NCBI GenBank assembly: GCA_045600205.1
Contig: JAZRXM010000038.1
Span: 1 to 64,000 of the forward strand
Length of the DNA: 64,000 nucleotides
Direction of reading: 5' to 3'
Source: Firm-04 sp045600205
GTDB lineage: Bacteria; Bacillota; Clostridia; Oscillospirales; Ruminococcaceae
Under the pieces are notes generated by a model. It was not told the DNA's origin and did no database searches. It saw only the letters and a list, made by a program, of their open reading frames with translations. Positions 51,028 through 58,641 of the stretch are shown here, piece by piece; within the stretch, counting starts at the first letter, position 1, and the number at the start of each line of letters is the position of its first letter. Position numbers and translations under genes: made by a program.

Positions 51028-52554
51028 TTAATACCATTCGTCACTAATCGGTGCTTCTTCGGTTTCCATCAGCGTACCGATAAACATGGGCAGATCGGAT
51101 GCATTGTCAAGGATCATATAGACAAACGGGCGGTCCAGATATACTTTTTTCGGCTCAACATATTCAATCGGCTCCGTATTCATTGCGCAGCCTGCCGGCA
51201 TCTCAACGACAGTGACCGCTGCCGCCTTAGTACCCTCGCTGTCCACATCAATATGTGTTTTTTGCTTCACACGGCTGATATACAGCTCAAACAAGCCGTC
51301 ATCAATGCCGTCAAAGTTTGCCTTTCCTGCATCAAACGCTTCGGGCATGCCCATATTCATCAGCGTATCATTCAAGGTAATGTCGTAATCATAGCTGAAT
51401 TTCGGCATTCTGGTATAGACTGTCTCCTGGCTTCTGCTGTCCAGAATGCTCATCAGTTTTTCGCCTGTCAGAGATGCAACATACTCATCAATGGTGGTGT
51501 CTTCATCGGGGAGCAGTGCCACAAAGCTGAATTCGTTGTTCTCGTAGGGCTTGATGAAGCCGGCCGCATGGTCATCGCTGAGATACGTCCATTCGGTGCC
51601 GTTCATCATTTTTGAGAGTTTCTTGGTACCGTCATGGCAAGTAAAGTAGTATTTGCCTGTATCATAGCCTTCCCGATACGGATTCGCCCACTTGTCCTCA
51701 AATGCAAGGCAGTTGACGAGATACATCATTGCTTCATCCGGGATCTTGAAGTCCTTGCCAAAGAATTCCGGAATCATGCCGTGGGTATTGACGTTGATGA
51801 AATCATCCATTTCGGCAACGGTGTCACTGTTAAACGGTGCGGAAAATGCACCTGCGCCGAAATAATCTGCATTGGTCTGGAGGAACTTCGTCTGCGGCAC
51901 AAACGGCATACCTTGCAATTGATCGCGGTACCAGATGCCGTTTGCAACACTGAACTTTCCGCTCTCTGTGGTTTTGCTGCGGAAGGTATAAAGGTACTTG
52001 TTCAGCTCGTCGATATCCATGCCGCCGCCCAGAACCTGCTCCATCTGTGCAAGGGTATTCTCCTTGGCACCGTTGGCGGTCATGGCAAGTGCGTACACGG
52101 CAGAGATGGGCGAAACCAGCAGATTGACCTCATTTTCTTCGGATGCTTCCTGCAGCATCTTCACGGCAAAGTCCATCTGGCTTTCCTTAAATGCGTCACT
52201 GTATGCGACCGTTTTGGGTGCATTGGCGGTGATATTCGCCATCAGATCTCTGGAGGCACCGCTGTTTTCCGATGTATTATATTCCGGCAGGCGTGCGATA
52301 CTGCGGAGCATTGCCGTTGCATCGCCAAAATCCACATTCCCGTCCTTGTTGACATCCGCATTGGCGGGTTTGGTCAGCGAAACACTGCTGTCCTCCCCTG
52401 CGTAGCGCGAAAGCATGACCACATCAGAGATACTCAGCTTGCCGTCACCGTTGACGTCGCCCATGACCTGCTCCTCTGCAAATGCCGTACACACCGGAAT
52501 ACTGCCCGTCAGCAAAGCTGCCGACAAAATTACAGATAAAAGTTGTTTTTTCAA
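51028..52554 (-). CDS. dockerin-serpin 3, secreted
   Basis: 508 residues: a signal peptide (AFA-EE, about 26), a dockerin (32-90, GDVNGDGKLSISDVVMLSRYA and ADVNKDGNVDFGDATAMLRSIARLP), then a serpin with LVNCLAFEDKW and LDRPFVYMILDNASD. The hinge EGTKAAAVT is inhibitory. The reactive loop (51129-51240) is the longest of the four: about 31 residues from the hinge Thr to DRPF, with a Cys (PAGCAMNTEPIEYVEPKK). It starts at TTG 52554 with GGGAGG 7 bases upstream. It is the middle gene of the operon; its dockerin and early serpin are nearly identical in DNA to serpin 4. Confidence 0.94.
   Translation of the reverse strand: MKKQLLSVILSAALLTGSIPVCTAFAEEQVMGDVNGDGKLSISDVVMLSRYAGEDSSVSLTKPANADVNKDGNVDFGDATAMLRSIARLPEYNTSENSGASRDLMANITANAPKTVAYSDAFKESQMDFAVKMLQEASEENEVNLLVSPISAVYALAMTANGAKENTLAQMEQVLGGGMDIDELNKYLYTFRSKTTESGKFSVANGIWYRDQLQGMPFVPQTKFLQTNADYFGAGAFSAPFNSDTVAEMDDFINVNTHGMIPEFFGKDFKIPDEAMMYLVNCLAFEDKWANPYREGYDTGKYYFTCHDGTKKLSKMMNGTEWTYLSDDHAAGFIKPYENNEFSFVALLPDEDTTIDEYVASLTGEKLMSILDSRSQETVYTRMPKFSYDYDITLNDTLMNMGMPEAFDAGKANFDGIDDGLFELYISRVKQKTHIDVDSEGTKAAAVTVVEMPAGCAMNTEPIEYVEPKKVYLDRPFVYMILDNASDLPMFIGTLMETEEAPISDEWY
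52190..52271. repeat. 82-base identical block, copy 1 (serpin 3)
   Basis: Identical to 53736-53817; encodes the segment between dockerin and serpin (around LMANITANAPKTVAYSDAF). Similarity continues on both sides with scattered substitutions. Confidence 0.85.
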
Positions 52555-52606
52555 AAGAATTCCTCCCTATTCAATTCTATTGTTTTTTCTTTCCTGTGCG
52601 GTTTGC

Positions 52607-54100
52607 TTACTTTGCTTCGCCTGCTGTCATCAAGGTGCCGATAAACAGCGGCAAGTCGGTTTCGTTATCGAGGATCATGTATACAAACGGACGATCCAAA
52701 AATACTTCATGTTCAATATATACGCCGCCGCCGCTCAAGAATACTGCGGTCGCTGCGGCTGCCTTGGTACCCTCGCTGTTCACGGAGATAAATGTTTTCT
52801 GCTGTACATCGTAAATATTGATCGGGAGCATATCGGTAATGCCCGTGAAATCAGCCGTTCCGGACCGGAACGCCAGTTCAATGCCCATATTTTGCAGCGG
52901 CTCTTTCAGCGCGATGCTGTCATCATACGTAAATTGCGGCAAATATGTATAAACAGGTTCATCCTTGGCACTTTTGATGGTATCCAGCAGACTGTCGGCA
53001 TCGAGATCAGCCACAAAATCGAAAATGTCAATGCCCTCATCGGGAAGCAGTGCCGCAAAACTGTATTTGTCCCCTTCATACGGCTTGATGAAGCCTGTTG
53101 CATTTTCGGTTTCCAGATAAGTGCTCTCGCTGCTGTACATCATCTGTGCGACGTTGACCGTACCATCATAGCAGGTGAAATCGTGTTCAAAGATATTCAT
53201 CGGATTGCGGTAAGGCGTTTTCCATTTGGATTCAAAGGTCAGACAGTTGAGCAGGAGCATCATCATATCTTCACTCATCGGTTCATCTTCGCGTACCATC
53301 TGCGGGATCATGCCCTTGGTCTTTTCCTTCACAAATGCGTTGATCTCCATGTTGGTTTCCAGATCAAACGGAGCAGCCTGTGCGCCTGCACCGTAGAAAT
53401 CGGCATTGTTTTGCAGGAAGCTGTCCAGCGGATTAAACGGAATACCGTCGATTTGATTGCGGAACCAGATGGCATTGGTCAGCATGACCTTTTCGTTTTT
53501 CTCAAAGCCTGCACGCATGGAGCCGAGATACTGATTCAGTTCGGAAATATCCATTCCGCCGCCGAGGACTGCTTCCATTTCTTTCAGGGTATCGCCCTTG
53601 GCACCGTTGGCAGTCATTGCCAGCGCATACATCGCAGAGGTCGGAGAGATCAGCAGATTCTTCTTTTCTCCCTTCTGATCCAGCGCGGCAGCTTCTTGCA
53701 GCATTTTCACGGAAAAGTCCATCTGACTTTCCTTGAATGCGTCACTGTATGCGACCGTTTTGGGTGCATTGGCGGTGATATTCGCCATCAGATCTCTGGA
53801 GGCACCGCTGTTTTCCGGTGTGTTATATTCCGGCAGGCGTGCAATTCTGCGGAGCATTGCAGTCGCATCGCCAAAATCCACCGTACCGTCCTGATTGACG
53901 TCCGCATTGTCAGGCTTTGTCAGCTTCACACTGCTGTCCTCTCCTGCGTAGCGCGAAAGCATGACAACATCGGAGATACTGAGTTTTCCGTCGCCATTCA
54001 CATCACCCGAAATGATGTCTGCTGCGGAAGCGGAGCAAAGCGGAATACTGCCTGTTAACATGGCTGCTGCTAAAACGATTGATATAAAGTGTTTTTTCAT
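52607..54100 (-). CDS. dockerin-serpin 4, secreted
   Basis: 497 residues: a signal peptide (ASA-AD, about 26), a dockerin (32-90, GDVNGDGKLSISDVVMLSRYA and ADVNQDGTVDFGDATAMLRRIARLP) and a serpin with LLNCLTFESKW and LDRPFVYMILDNETD. The hinge EGTKAAAAT is followed by a loop (52689-52775) AVFLSGGGVYIEHEVF. It is the first gene of the serpin operon: AAAGGAGG lies 7 bases before the ATG and a promoter 50 bases upstream. The 52-base gap to serpin 3 shows no terminator. Confidence 0.94.
   Translation of the reverse strand: MKKHFISIVLAAAMLTGSIPLCSASAADIISGDVNGDGKLSISDVVMLSRYAGEDSSVKLTKPDNADVNQDGTVDFGDATAMLRRIARLPEYNTPENSGASRDLMANITANAPKTVAYSDAFKESQMDFSVKMLQEAAALDQKGEKKNLLISPTSAMYALAMTANGAKGDTLKEMEAVLGGGMDISELNQYLGSMRAGFEKNEKVMLTNAIWFRNQIDGIPFNPLDSFLQNNADFYGAGAQAAPFDLETNMEINAFVKEKTKGMIPQMVREDEPMSEDMMMLLLNCLTFESKWKTPYRNPMNIFEHDFTCYDGTVNVAQMMYSSESTYLETENATGFIKPYEGDKYSFAALLPDEGIDIFDFVADLDADSLLDTIKSAKDEPVYTYLPQFTYDDSIALKEPLQNMGIELAFRSGTADFTGITDMLPINIYDVQQKTFISVNSEGTKAAAATAVFLSGGGVYIEHEVFLDRPFVYMILDNETDLPLFIGTLMTAGEAK
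53736..53817. repeat. 82-base identical block, copy 2 (serpin 4)
   Basis: Second copy of the block at 52190-52271, in the same position of the paralogous gene. Confidence 0.85.
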
Positions 54101-54149
54101 AAAAAGCCTCCTTTAAAATATTAGGTGAAGCGATATGATTGCTGCTTCT

Positions 54150-54177
54150 ATTATACCATACGAGCAAAAAATGTAAA
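54150..54177 (-). promoter_or_regulatory. sigma-A promoter of the serpin 4-3-2 operon
   Basis: Minus strand TTTACA (54172-54177), 16-base spacer, TATAAT (54150-54155). Confidence 0.8.
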
Positions 54178-54253
54178 TCCTCACATAGAAATTTCAATTT
54201 GTTGGAATCAACAAAATTCACAGGATATGTTTGTACACATTCCACATCATGTG

Positions 54254-54287
54254 AAAATCGGGAATTTCACCATAAATCCCGATTTTT
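54254..54287. terminator. hairpin between the divergent serpin operon and the CAP-like gene
   Basis: AAAATCGGGAATTT ... AAATCCCGATTTTT; it stands upstream of both promoters and could block read-through. Confidence 0.6.
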
Positions 54288-54290
54288 CGT

Positions 54291-54319
54291 TTGACATCGG
54301 GAATTTCTTGTGGTATAAT
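54291..54319 (+). promoter_or_regulatory. sigma-A promoter of the CAP-like gene
   Basis: TTGACA (54291-54296), 17-base spacer, TATAAT (54314-54319). Confidence 0.9.
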
Positions 54320-54354
54320 ACTGTTGAATCTGAAAAAGTGAGGGATCCTTCGCT

Positions 54355-54915
54355 ATGCTTCGTACAATTTGTCGGATCACAGAATGGCTGTCCGTGCCGG
54401 TTTTCATCGCCGCTGCGGCATTTTTCGTCTACGGGAAAATGCAGACGGAAAAAATTGAGGTGGCAGGTCAGCAGCAAGATTTCATGATAGAGGCAACTGA
54501 CCTTGCAGCATCCATGCTGGATATTCCTGCGGAATCGGCAACCATTTCCAATTCCAGCTACGAGGACAGCCGCGCCAATGCGTTTTTGCAATCGCTGAAC
54601 GCTGCCCGCAACGAAATGGGTATCGCCCCGTTGGAACTGGATTACTTCCTTTGCAGAGAAGCATTCGGCGAAGCGGATCTGATCTCCTGTGAACGTTCAC
54701 TCCCCAGCACCCGCATCCTGAATGATATCACCGATATCGCCGGTGAGGTGCATGGTGCTACCGTTTTACGCGGCAATCTCTCCACAGCCGCCGTCATGAA
54801 GGCTATTTGCGAGTCTGATAACGATACCGCCCAGTTACTCAACCAAAATTATACCAAAATCGGCTTTGCATCCGATAAATACGGGCTTTTATGGGTGCTG
54901 CTGTTCTCTGAATAA
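54355..54915 (+). CDS. membrane-anchored CAP-superfamily-like protein
   Basis: 186 residues: an N-terminal membrane helix (WLSVPVFIAAAAFFVYG, about 11-27) and an outside domain. FLQSLNAARNEMGIAPLELDYFLCREAFGEADLI (about 77-110) and the end NQNYTKIGFASDKYGLLWVLLFSE have the helix-strand layout of CAP/SCP proteins. The usual catalytic-looking His/Glu pairs are poorly conserved, so the assignment is tentative and the role unknown. GTGAGGGAT precedes the ATG. It is divergent from the serpin operon; a link between them is not shown. Confidence 0.6.
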   Translation: MLRTICRITEWLSVPVFIAAAAFFVYGKMQTEKIEVAGQQQDFMIEATDLAASMLDIPAESATISNSSYEDSRANAFLQSLNAARNEMGIAPLELDYFLCREAFGEADLISCERSLPSTRILNDITDIAGEVHGATVLRGNLSTAAVMKAICESDNDTAQLLNQNYTKIGFASDKYGLLWVLLFSE

Positions 54916-54997
54916 GCAGAAAGCTGGTATATTCCGATATTTTTCAAAATGATAGCATTTCCCTTTTTGTAGGCTTTTACAAATCTTCAATTTGCTA

Positions 54998-55026
54998 TTG
55001 ACATTTGCCCCTATTCGAGGTATAAT
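54998..55026 (+). promoter_or_regulatory. sigma-A promoter of the tRNA pair
   Basis: TTGACA (54998-55003), 17-base spacer, TATAAT (55021-55026). Confidence 0.92.
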
Positions 55027-55069
55027 GTTTAAGTCGCCAGTGAGTCCGGGAGGATTCGCCAGCGGATAT

Positions 55070-55143
55070 GGCTACGTAGCTCAGTTGGCTAGAGCAATCG
55101 GTTCATACCCGATCGGTCGTTGGTTCGAATCCTACCGTAGCCA
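55070..55143 (+). tRNA. tRNA-Met (CAT)
   Basis: Acceptor GGCTACG/CGTAGCC, D arm with AGCTCAGTTGGCTAGAGC, anticodon stem ATCGG/CCGAT with anticodon CAT (55104-55106), T arm with GGTTCGAATCC. CCA is not encoded. The G-C first pair suits elongator Met rather than initiator. Confidence 0.93.
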
Positions 55144-55152
55144 TTCAAATAA

Positions 55153-55227
55153 GGCCCGTTGGTCAAGCGGTTAAGACGACGCCCTTTCACGGCGTAATCA
55201 TGGGTTCGATTCCCGTACGGGTCACCA
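55153..55227 (+). tRNA. tRNA-Glu (TTC)
   Basis: Acceptor GGCCCGT/ACGGGTC, anticodon stem ACGCC/GGCGT with anticodon TTC (55186-55188), T arm GGGTTCGATTCCC. CCA is encoded at 55225-55227. It is transcribed with tRNA-Met. Confidence 0.94.
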
Positions 55228-55230
55228 AGC

Positions 55231-55266
55231 AAAAACTCGGAAACTTCATGTTTCCGAGTTTTTTGT
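55231..55266 (+). terminator. terminator of the tRNA pair
   Basis: AAAAACTCGGAAAC TTCAT GTTTCCGAGTTTTTTG. Confidence 0.92.
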
Positions 55267-55312
55267 TTTGTAAAGATCAGGATTTTTCTTTTCGAAAAGC
55301 GCAAAAAAGCAC

Positions 55313-55341
55313 TTGCAATCCGCCAAATCTTGTGGTATACT
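55313..55341 (+). promoter_or_regulatory. sigma-A promoter of queA
   Basis: TTGCAA (55313-55318), 17-base spacer, TATACT (55336-55341). Confidence 0.8.
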
Positions 55342-55398
55342 ATATTATGGAGTAACTTGGGAATTTTGATGTATTATCCGAAAGGAAGCTGTTTTTCT

Positions 55399-56439
55399 AT
55401 GACCGAACCCCAATGGACAAAACGCAGCACCTACGCCTATGATCTGCCGCAGGAGCTGATTGCGCAAACCCCGATTGAGCCACGCTCTGCATCCCGTATG
55501 CTACGCCTGAACCGTGAAACGGGTGCCATCGCGCATCATCATTTTTTCGAACTGGGACAGTTTTTGCGTGAGGGCGACCTGCTTGTCATGAACGATTCTC
55601 GTGTTCTGCCCGCCAGACTCTACGGCGTAAAAATCGAAAACAATACCCCCATTGAATTTCTGCTGCTCAAACCGGTTGCAGAAAAGGTATGGGAAATCAT
55701 CTGCAAACCAGCCAAAAAAGCCAAAATCGGTACCCGTTTCCGCTTTGGTGATAAGCTGGAGGCAGAGGTTCTGGGCATCACGGAAGATGGCGGACGACAA
55801 GTGCGTTTTGAATGCGAAGGCAATCTTTACGCAGTCCTCGATGAGATCGGACAGATGCCGCTTCCGCCGTATATCACCGAAAAATTGCAGGATAAAGAAC
55901 GCTATCAGACCGTATATTCACGGGAACTCGGCTCTGCCGCCGCACCGACCGCCGGTCTGCATTTTACGCCGGAGCTGCTCGAATCCCTGAAAAAACAAGG
56001 CATTGATGAAGCATTTGTCACACTTCATGTCGGACTGGGTACTTTCCGCCCCGTCAAGGAAGACGACATCCGCAATCATCATATGCACATCGAACATTAC
56101 ACCGTGCCCGAAGAAACCGCTGAAAAGATCCGTAAAACAAAAGAAAACGGCGGACGCGTCATTGCAGTCGGCACCACATCCTGCCGCACGCTGGAAGGCG
56201 CATTTCAGGCAAACGGAAAACTCTGCGCCTGCGAGGGCGATACGGGTATTTTCATTTACCCGCCCTACGATTTCAAGGTGATCGACGGTCTGATCACCAA
56301 TTTTCACCTGCCCGAATCCACACTGATCATGCTGGTTTCGGCGTTTGCAGGCTATGACCATACCATGAACGCTTACAAAACCGCAGTCGAGGAGCGTTAT
56401 CGTTTCTTCAGTTTCGGCGATTCCATGCTGATTCTGTAA
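55399..56439 (+). CDS. queA: S-adenosylmethionine:tRNA ribosyltransferase-isomerase
   Basis: 346 residues with the QueA blocks YDLPQELIAQTPIEPRSASRML (about 13-34), DLLVMNDSRVLPARLYG, YQTVYSRELGSAAAPTAGLHFT and TNFHLPESTLIMLVSAFAG. It transfers the ribosyl part of SAM to preQ1-tRNA, a late step of queuosine synthesis. AAAGGAAG is upstream of ATG 55399; the frame back to 55330 spans the promoter. No tgt is adjacent, although queA-tgt pairs are common. Confidence 0.96.
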   Translation: MTEPQWTKRSTYAYDLPQELIAQTPIEPRSASRMLRLNRETGAIAHHHFFELGQFLREGDLLVMNDSRVLPARLYGVKIENNTPIEFLLLKPVAEKVWEIICKPAKKAKIGTRFRFGDKLEAEVLGITEDGGRQVRFECEGNLYAVLDEIGQMPLPPYITEKLQDKERYQTVYSRELGSAAAPTAGLHFTPELLESLKKQGIDEAFVTLHVGLGTFRPVKEDDIRNHHMHIEHYTVPEETAEKIRKTKENGGRVIAVGTTSCRTLEGAFQANGKLCACEGDTGIFIYPPYDFKVIDGLITNFHLPESTLIMLVSAFAGYDHTMNAYKTAVEERYRFFSFGDSMLIL

Positions 56440-56475
56440 TCACTGCGCATTTCTTTGACATACAGGAGGTTTTCC

Positions 56476-57903
56476 ATGAATCAGACACTTCGCAAGACAA
56501 AAATCGTATGCACCGTAGGTCCTGCTACCGATAAGGATGAAGTCATGCGTCAGATGATGCAGGCAGGCATGAATGTTGCCCGCTTCAATTTCTCCCACGC
56601 AAACTACGAGAAAGATAAAATCCGTTTTGAGCAGGTTGTCCGCCTGCGTGAGGAACTCGGACTCCCCATTGCCACCATGCTGGATACCAAAGGTCCGGAA
56701 GTGCGTCTGCGCACATTCCCCGAGGGGCCTGTGGAACTCAAAGACGATGATACCTATACCCTCACCACCCGCGATGTCCCCTGCGATGCCAACATCGGCA
56801 GCGTGACCTATGCCCGCCTGACCAACGACATCAAACCGGGTGACTCTGTCATGATCGACGACGGTCTGGTGGAACTGAAAGTCACGCACGTTTCCTCCAC
56901 CGATGTCACCTGCAAGGTCATCCACGGCGGAATGCTGAAAGACCATAAATCCTGTAATTTCCCGGGTGTCAATCTGTCCATGCCGTATCTCAGTGAGGCA
57001 GACATGAATGACCTCGAATTCGGTGCAAAACTTGGCTTCGATTTCATTGCGGCAAGTTTTGCCCGCACAGGCGCGGATATCCGCTATCTGCGTAAATTTA
57101 CGCACAGCCTCGGCTGGTATGGTGTCCGCATCATCGCCAAGATCGAAAACCGCGAAGGCGTAGACAACATCGACGAAATTCTCGAAGCTGCGGACGGCAT
57201 CATGGTTGCCCGCGGCGATATGGGCGTTGAGATCCCGTTTGAGCAGATTCCCGCCATCCAGAAAGAACTGATCCGCAAGGGATATGAGGCAGGCAAACAG
57301 GTCATCACAGCCACACAAATGCTCGATTCCATGATTTTGCATCCGCGCCCGACCCGTGCAGAGATCACGGACGTTGCCAATGCGATCTATGACGGTACCA
57401 GTGCCATTATGCTCTCGGGCGAAACCGCTGCGGGTCAGTACCCCGTGGAAGCCGTCCGCACGATGCGCCGCATTGCCATCACCACAGAGGAAAACATCGA
57501 CTACAAGGGCAAATTTCTCAACCGCGTCGGTGAAAAGATCACCATTGCCGATGCCATTTCCCACGCGACCGTCACCACCGCTCACGACCTTGACGCAACT
57601 GCGATCATCACCGTGACCAAGGGCGGCGAAACAGCGCGCCTGATTTCCAAATACCGCCCGATGTTCCCGATCATTTCCTGTACCATGGACCCCATGGTGC
57701 AGCGTCAGATGAATCTTTCATGGGGCGTCCATCCGCTGGTCATTGCAGAGGCAACCAGCACAGATGAGTTATTCCAGCGTGCCGTGGAAGCAGCTTGTCG
57801 TGCAGACTACACCAAGCCGGGTGACCGCGTCGTCATTACCGCAGGTCTGCCGCTCGGCGTAGAGGGCACGACCAATCTTCTCAAAGTCGAAACCATTGAA
57901 TAA
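56476..57903 (+). CDS. pyk: pyruvate kinase
   Basis: 475 residues: RKTKIVCTVGPAT at the N terminus, ARFNFSHANYEKD, MLDTKGPEVRLRT with the PEP/K+ site, IIAKIENREGVDNIDEIL with the catalytic Lys and metal Glu, and GIMVARGDMGVEIPFEQI. The standard A, B and C domains are present without the extra C-terminal PEP-utilizer domain found in Bacillus. It makes ATP and pyruvate in the cytoplasm. AGGAGG precedes ATG 56476; the gene is 36 bases after queA and 21 before pth. Confidence 0.97.
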   Translation: MNQTLRKTKIVCTVGPATDKDEVMRQMMQAGMNVARFNFSHANYEKDKIRFEQVVRLREELGLPIATMLDTKGPEVRLRTFPEGPVELKDDDTYTLTTRDVPCDANIGSVTYARLTNDIKPGDSVMIDDGLVELKVTHVSSTDVTCKVIHGGMLKDHKSCNFPGVNLSMPYLSEADMNDLEFGAKLGFDFIAASFARTGADIRYLRKFTHSLGWYGVRIIAKIENREGVDNIDEILEAADGIMVARGDMGVEIPFEQIPAIQKELIRKGYEAGKQVITATQMLDSMILHPRPTRAEITDVANAIYDGTSAIMLSGETAAGQYPVEAVRTMRRIAITTEENIDYKGKFLNRVGEKITIADAISHATVTTAHDLDATAIITVTKGGETARLISKYRPMFPIISCTMDPMVQRQMNLSWGVHPLVIAEATSTDELFQRAVEAACRADYTKPGDRVVITAGLPLGVEGTTNLLKVETIE

Positions 57904-57924
57904 TCGCACAGAAAGGACCCTGTC

Positions 57925-58596
57925 ATGGGCATTTTCGATATTTTCAAACAGCTCGAATCCGAGCAGCAGTCACCAATGGGTCCCCCGCAGTTTTTGATTG
58001 CCGGTCTGGGCAACCCCGGTTCACAGTATGCAAACACCCGCCACAACACAGGTTTTCTGATGATTGACGCATTCGCAAAGCAAATCGGTGCGACATTCAC
58101 CAAACACCAGTTTCATGCGCATATCGCAAACGGAACCTGCAACGGCACCCGCGTTCTGCTGATGAAGCCGGAAACCTTTATGAACCTGTCGGGGCAGGCT
58201 GTCAACGAGGCAATGCAGTTTTACCACATCCCGCCCGAAAACGTCATCGTTATTTATGACGACATCAACCTGCCTGTCGGCGGTATTCGTATCCGCAAAA
58301 AGGGCAGCGACGGCGGTCACAACGGCATGAAGAACATCATTTACCTCTCCGGGGCGGATACCTTTCCGCGCATCCGTGTCGGCATCGGACAAAAGCCGCA
58401 CCCTGAATATCCGCTTGCTGACTGGGTTTTATCGCAGTTCACCCCTGCTGATCTCGAAACACTCGCGGAAACCGCAAAGGCAGTCGGTGAGGCGATTCCG
58501 CTGATCCTGCAAGGCAAACCCGATCTCGCAATGAGCCGTTTCAACAGCGGAAAAGCACCCAAACAGGAGCAAAAAACATCCACTGCCACACAGTAA
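57925..58596 (+). CDS. pth: peptidyl-tRNA hydrolase
   Basis: 223 residues: FLIAGLGNPGSQYANTRHNTGFLMID contains the catalytic His and Asn, followed by LLMKPETFMNLSGQAV and YDDINLPVGGIRIRKKGSDGGHNGMKN. It releases peptides from prematurely dropped peptidyl-tRNA. An N-terminal extension of about 20 residues (MGIFDIFKQLESEQQ) precedes the usual start; it is kept because AGAAAGGA stands before this ATG. It is followed by mfd, the Bacillus pth-mfd order. Confidence 0.96.
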   Translation: MGIFDIFKQLESEQQSPMGPPQFLIAGLGNPGSQYANTRHNTGFLMIDAFAKQIGATFTKHQFHAHIANGTCNGTRVLLMKPETFMNLSGQAVNEAMQFYHIPPENVIVIYDDINLPVGGIRIRKKGSDGGHNGMKNIIYLSGADTFPRIRVGIGQKPHPEYPLADWVLSQFTPADLETLAETAKAVGEAIPLILQGKPDLAMSRFNSGKAPKQEQKTSTATQ

Positions 58597-58641
58597 CCGC
58601 ACGTCATCCGCCCAATACATCCATGCAAAAGAGGAGTCCTC

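Noticed and set aside
52415..54058. 547-residue plus-strand frame opposite serpins 3 and 4
   Set aside because: Antisense shadow; the serpin and dockerin motifs on the minus strand are unambiguous. The repeats seen in it are copies of the serpin duplication.
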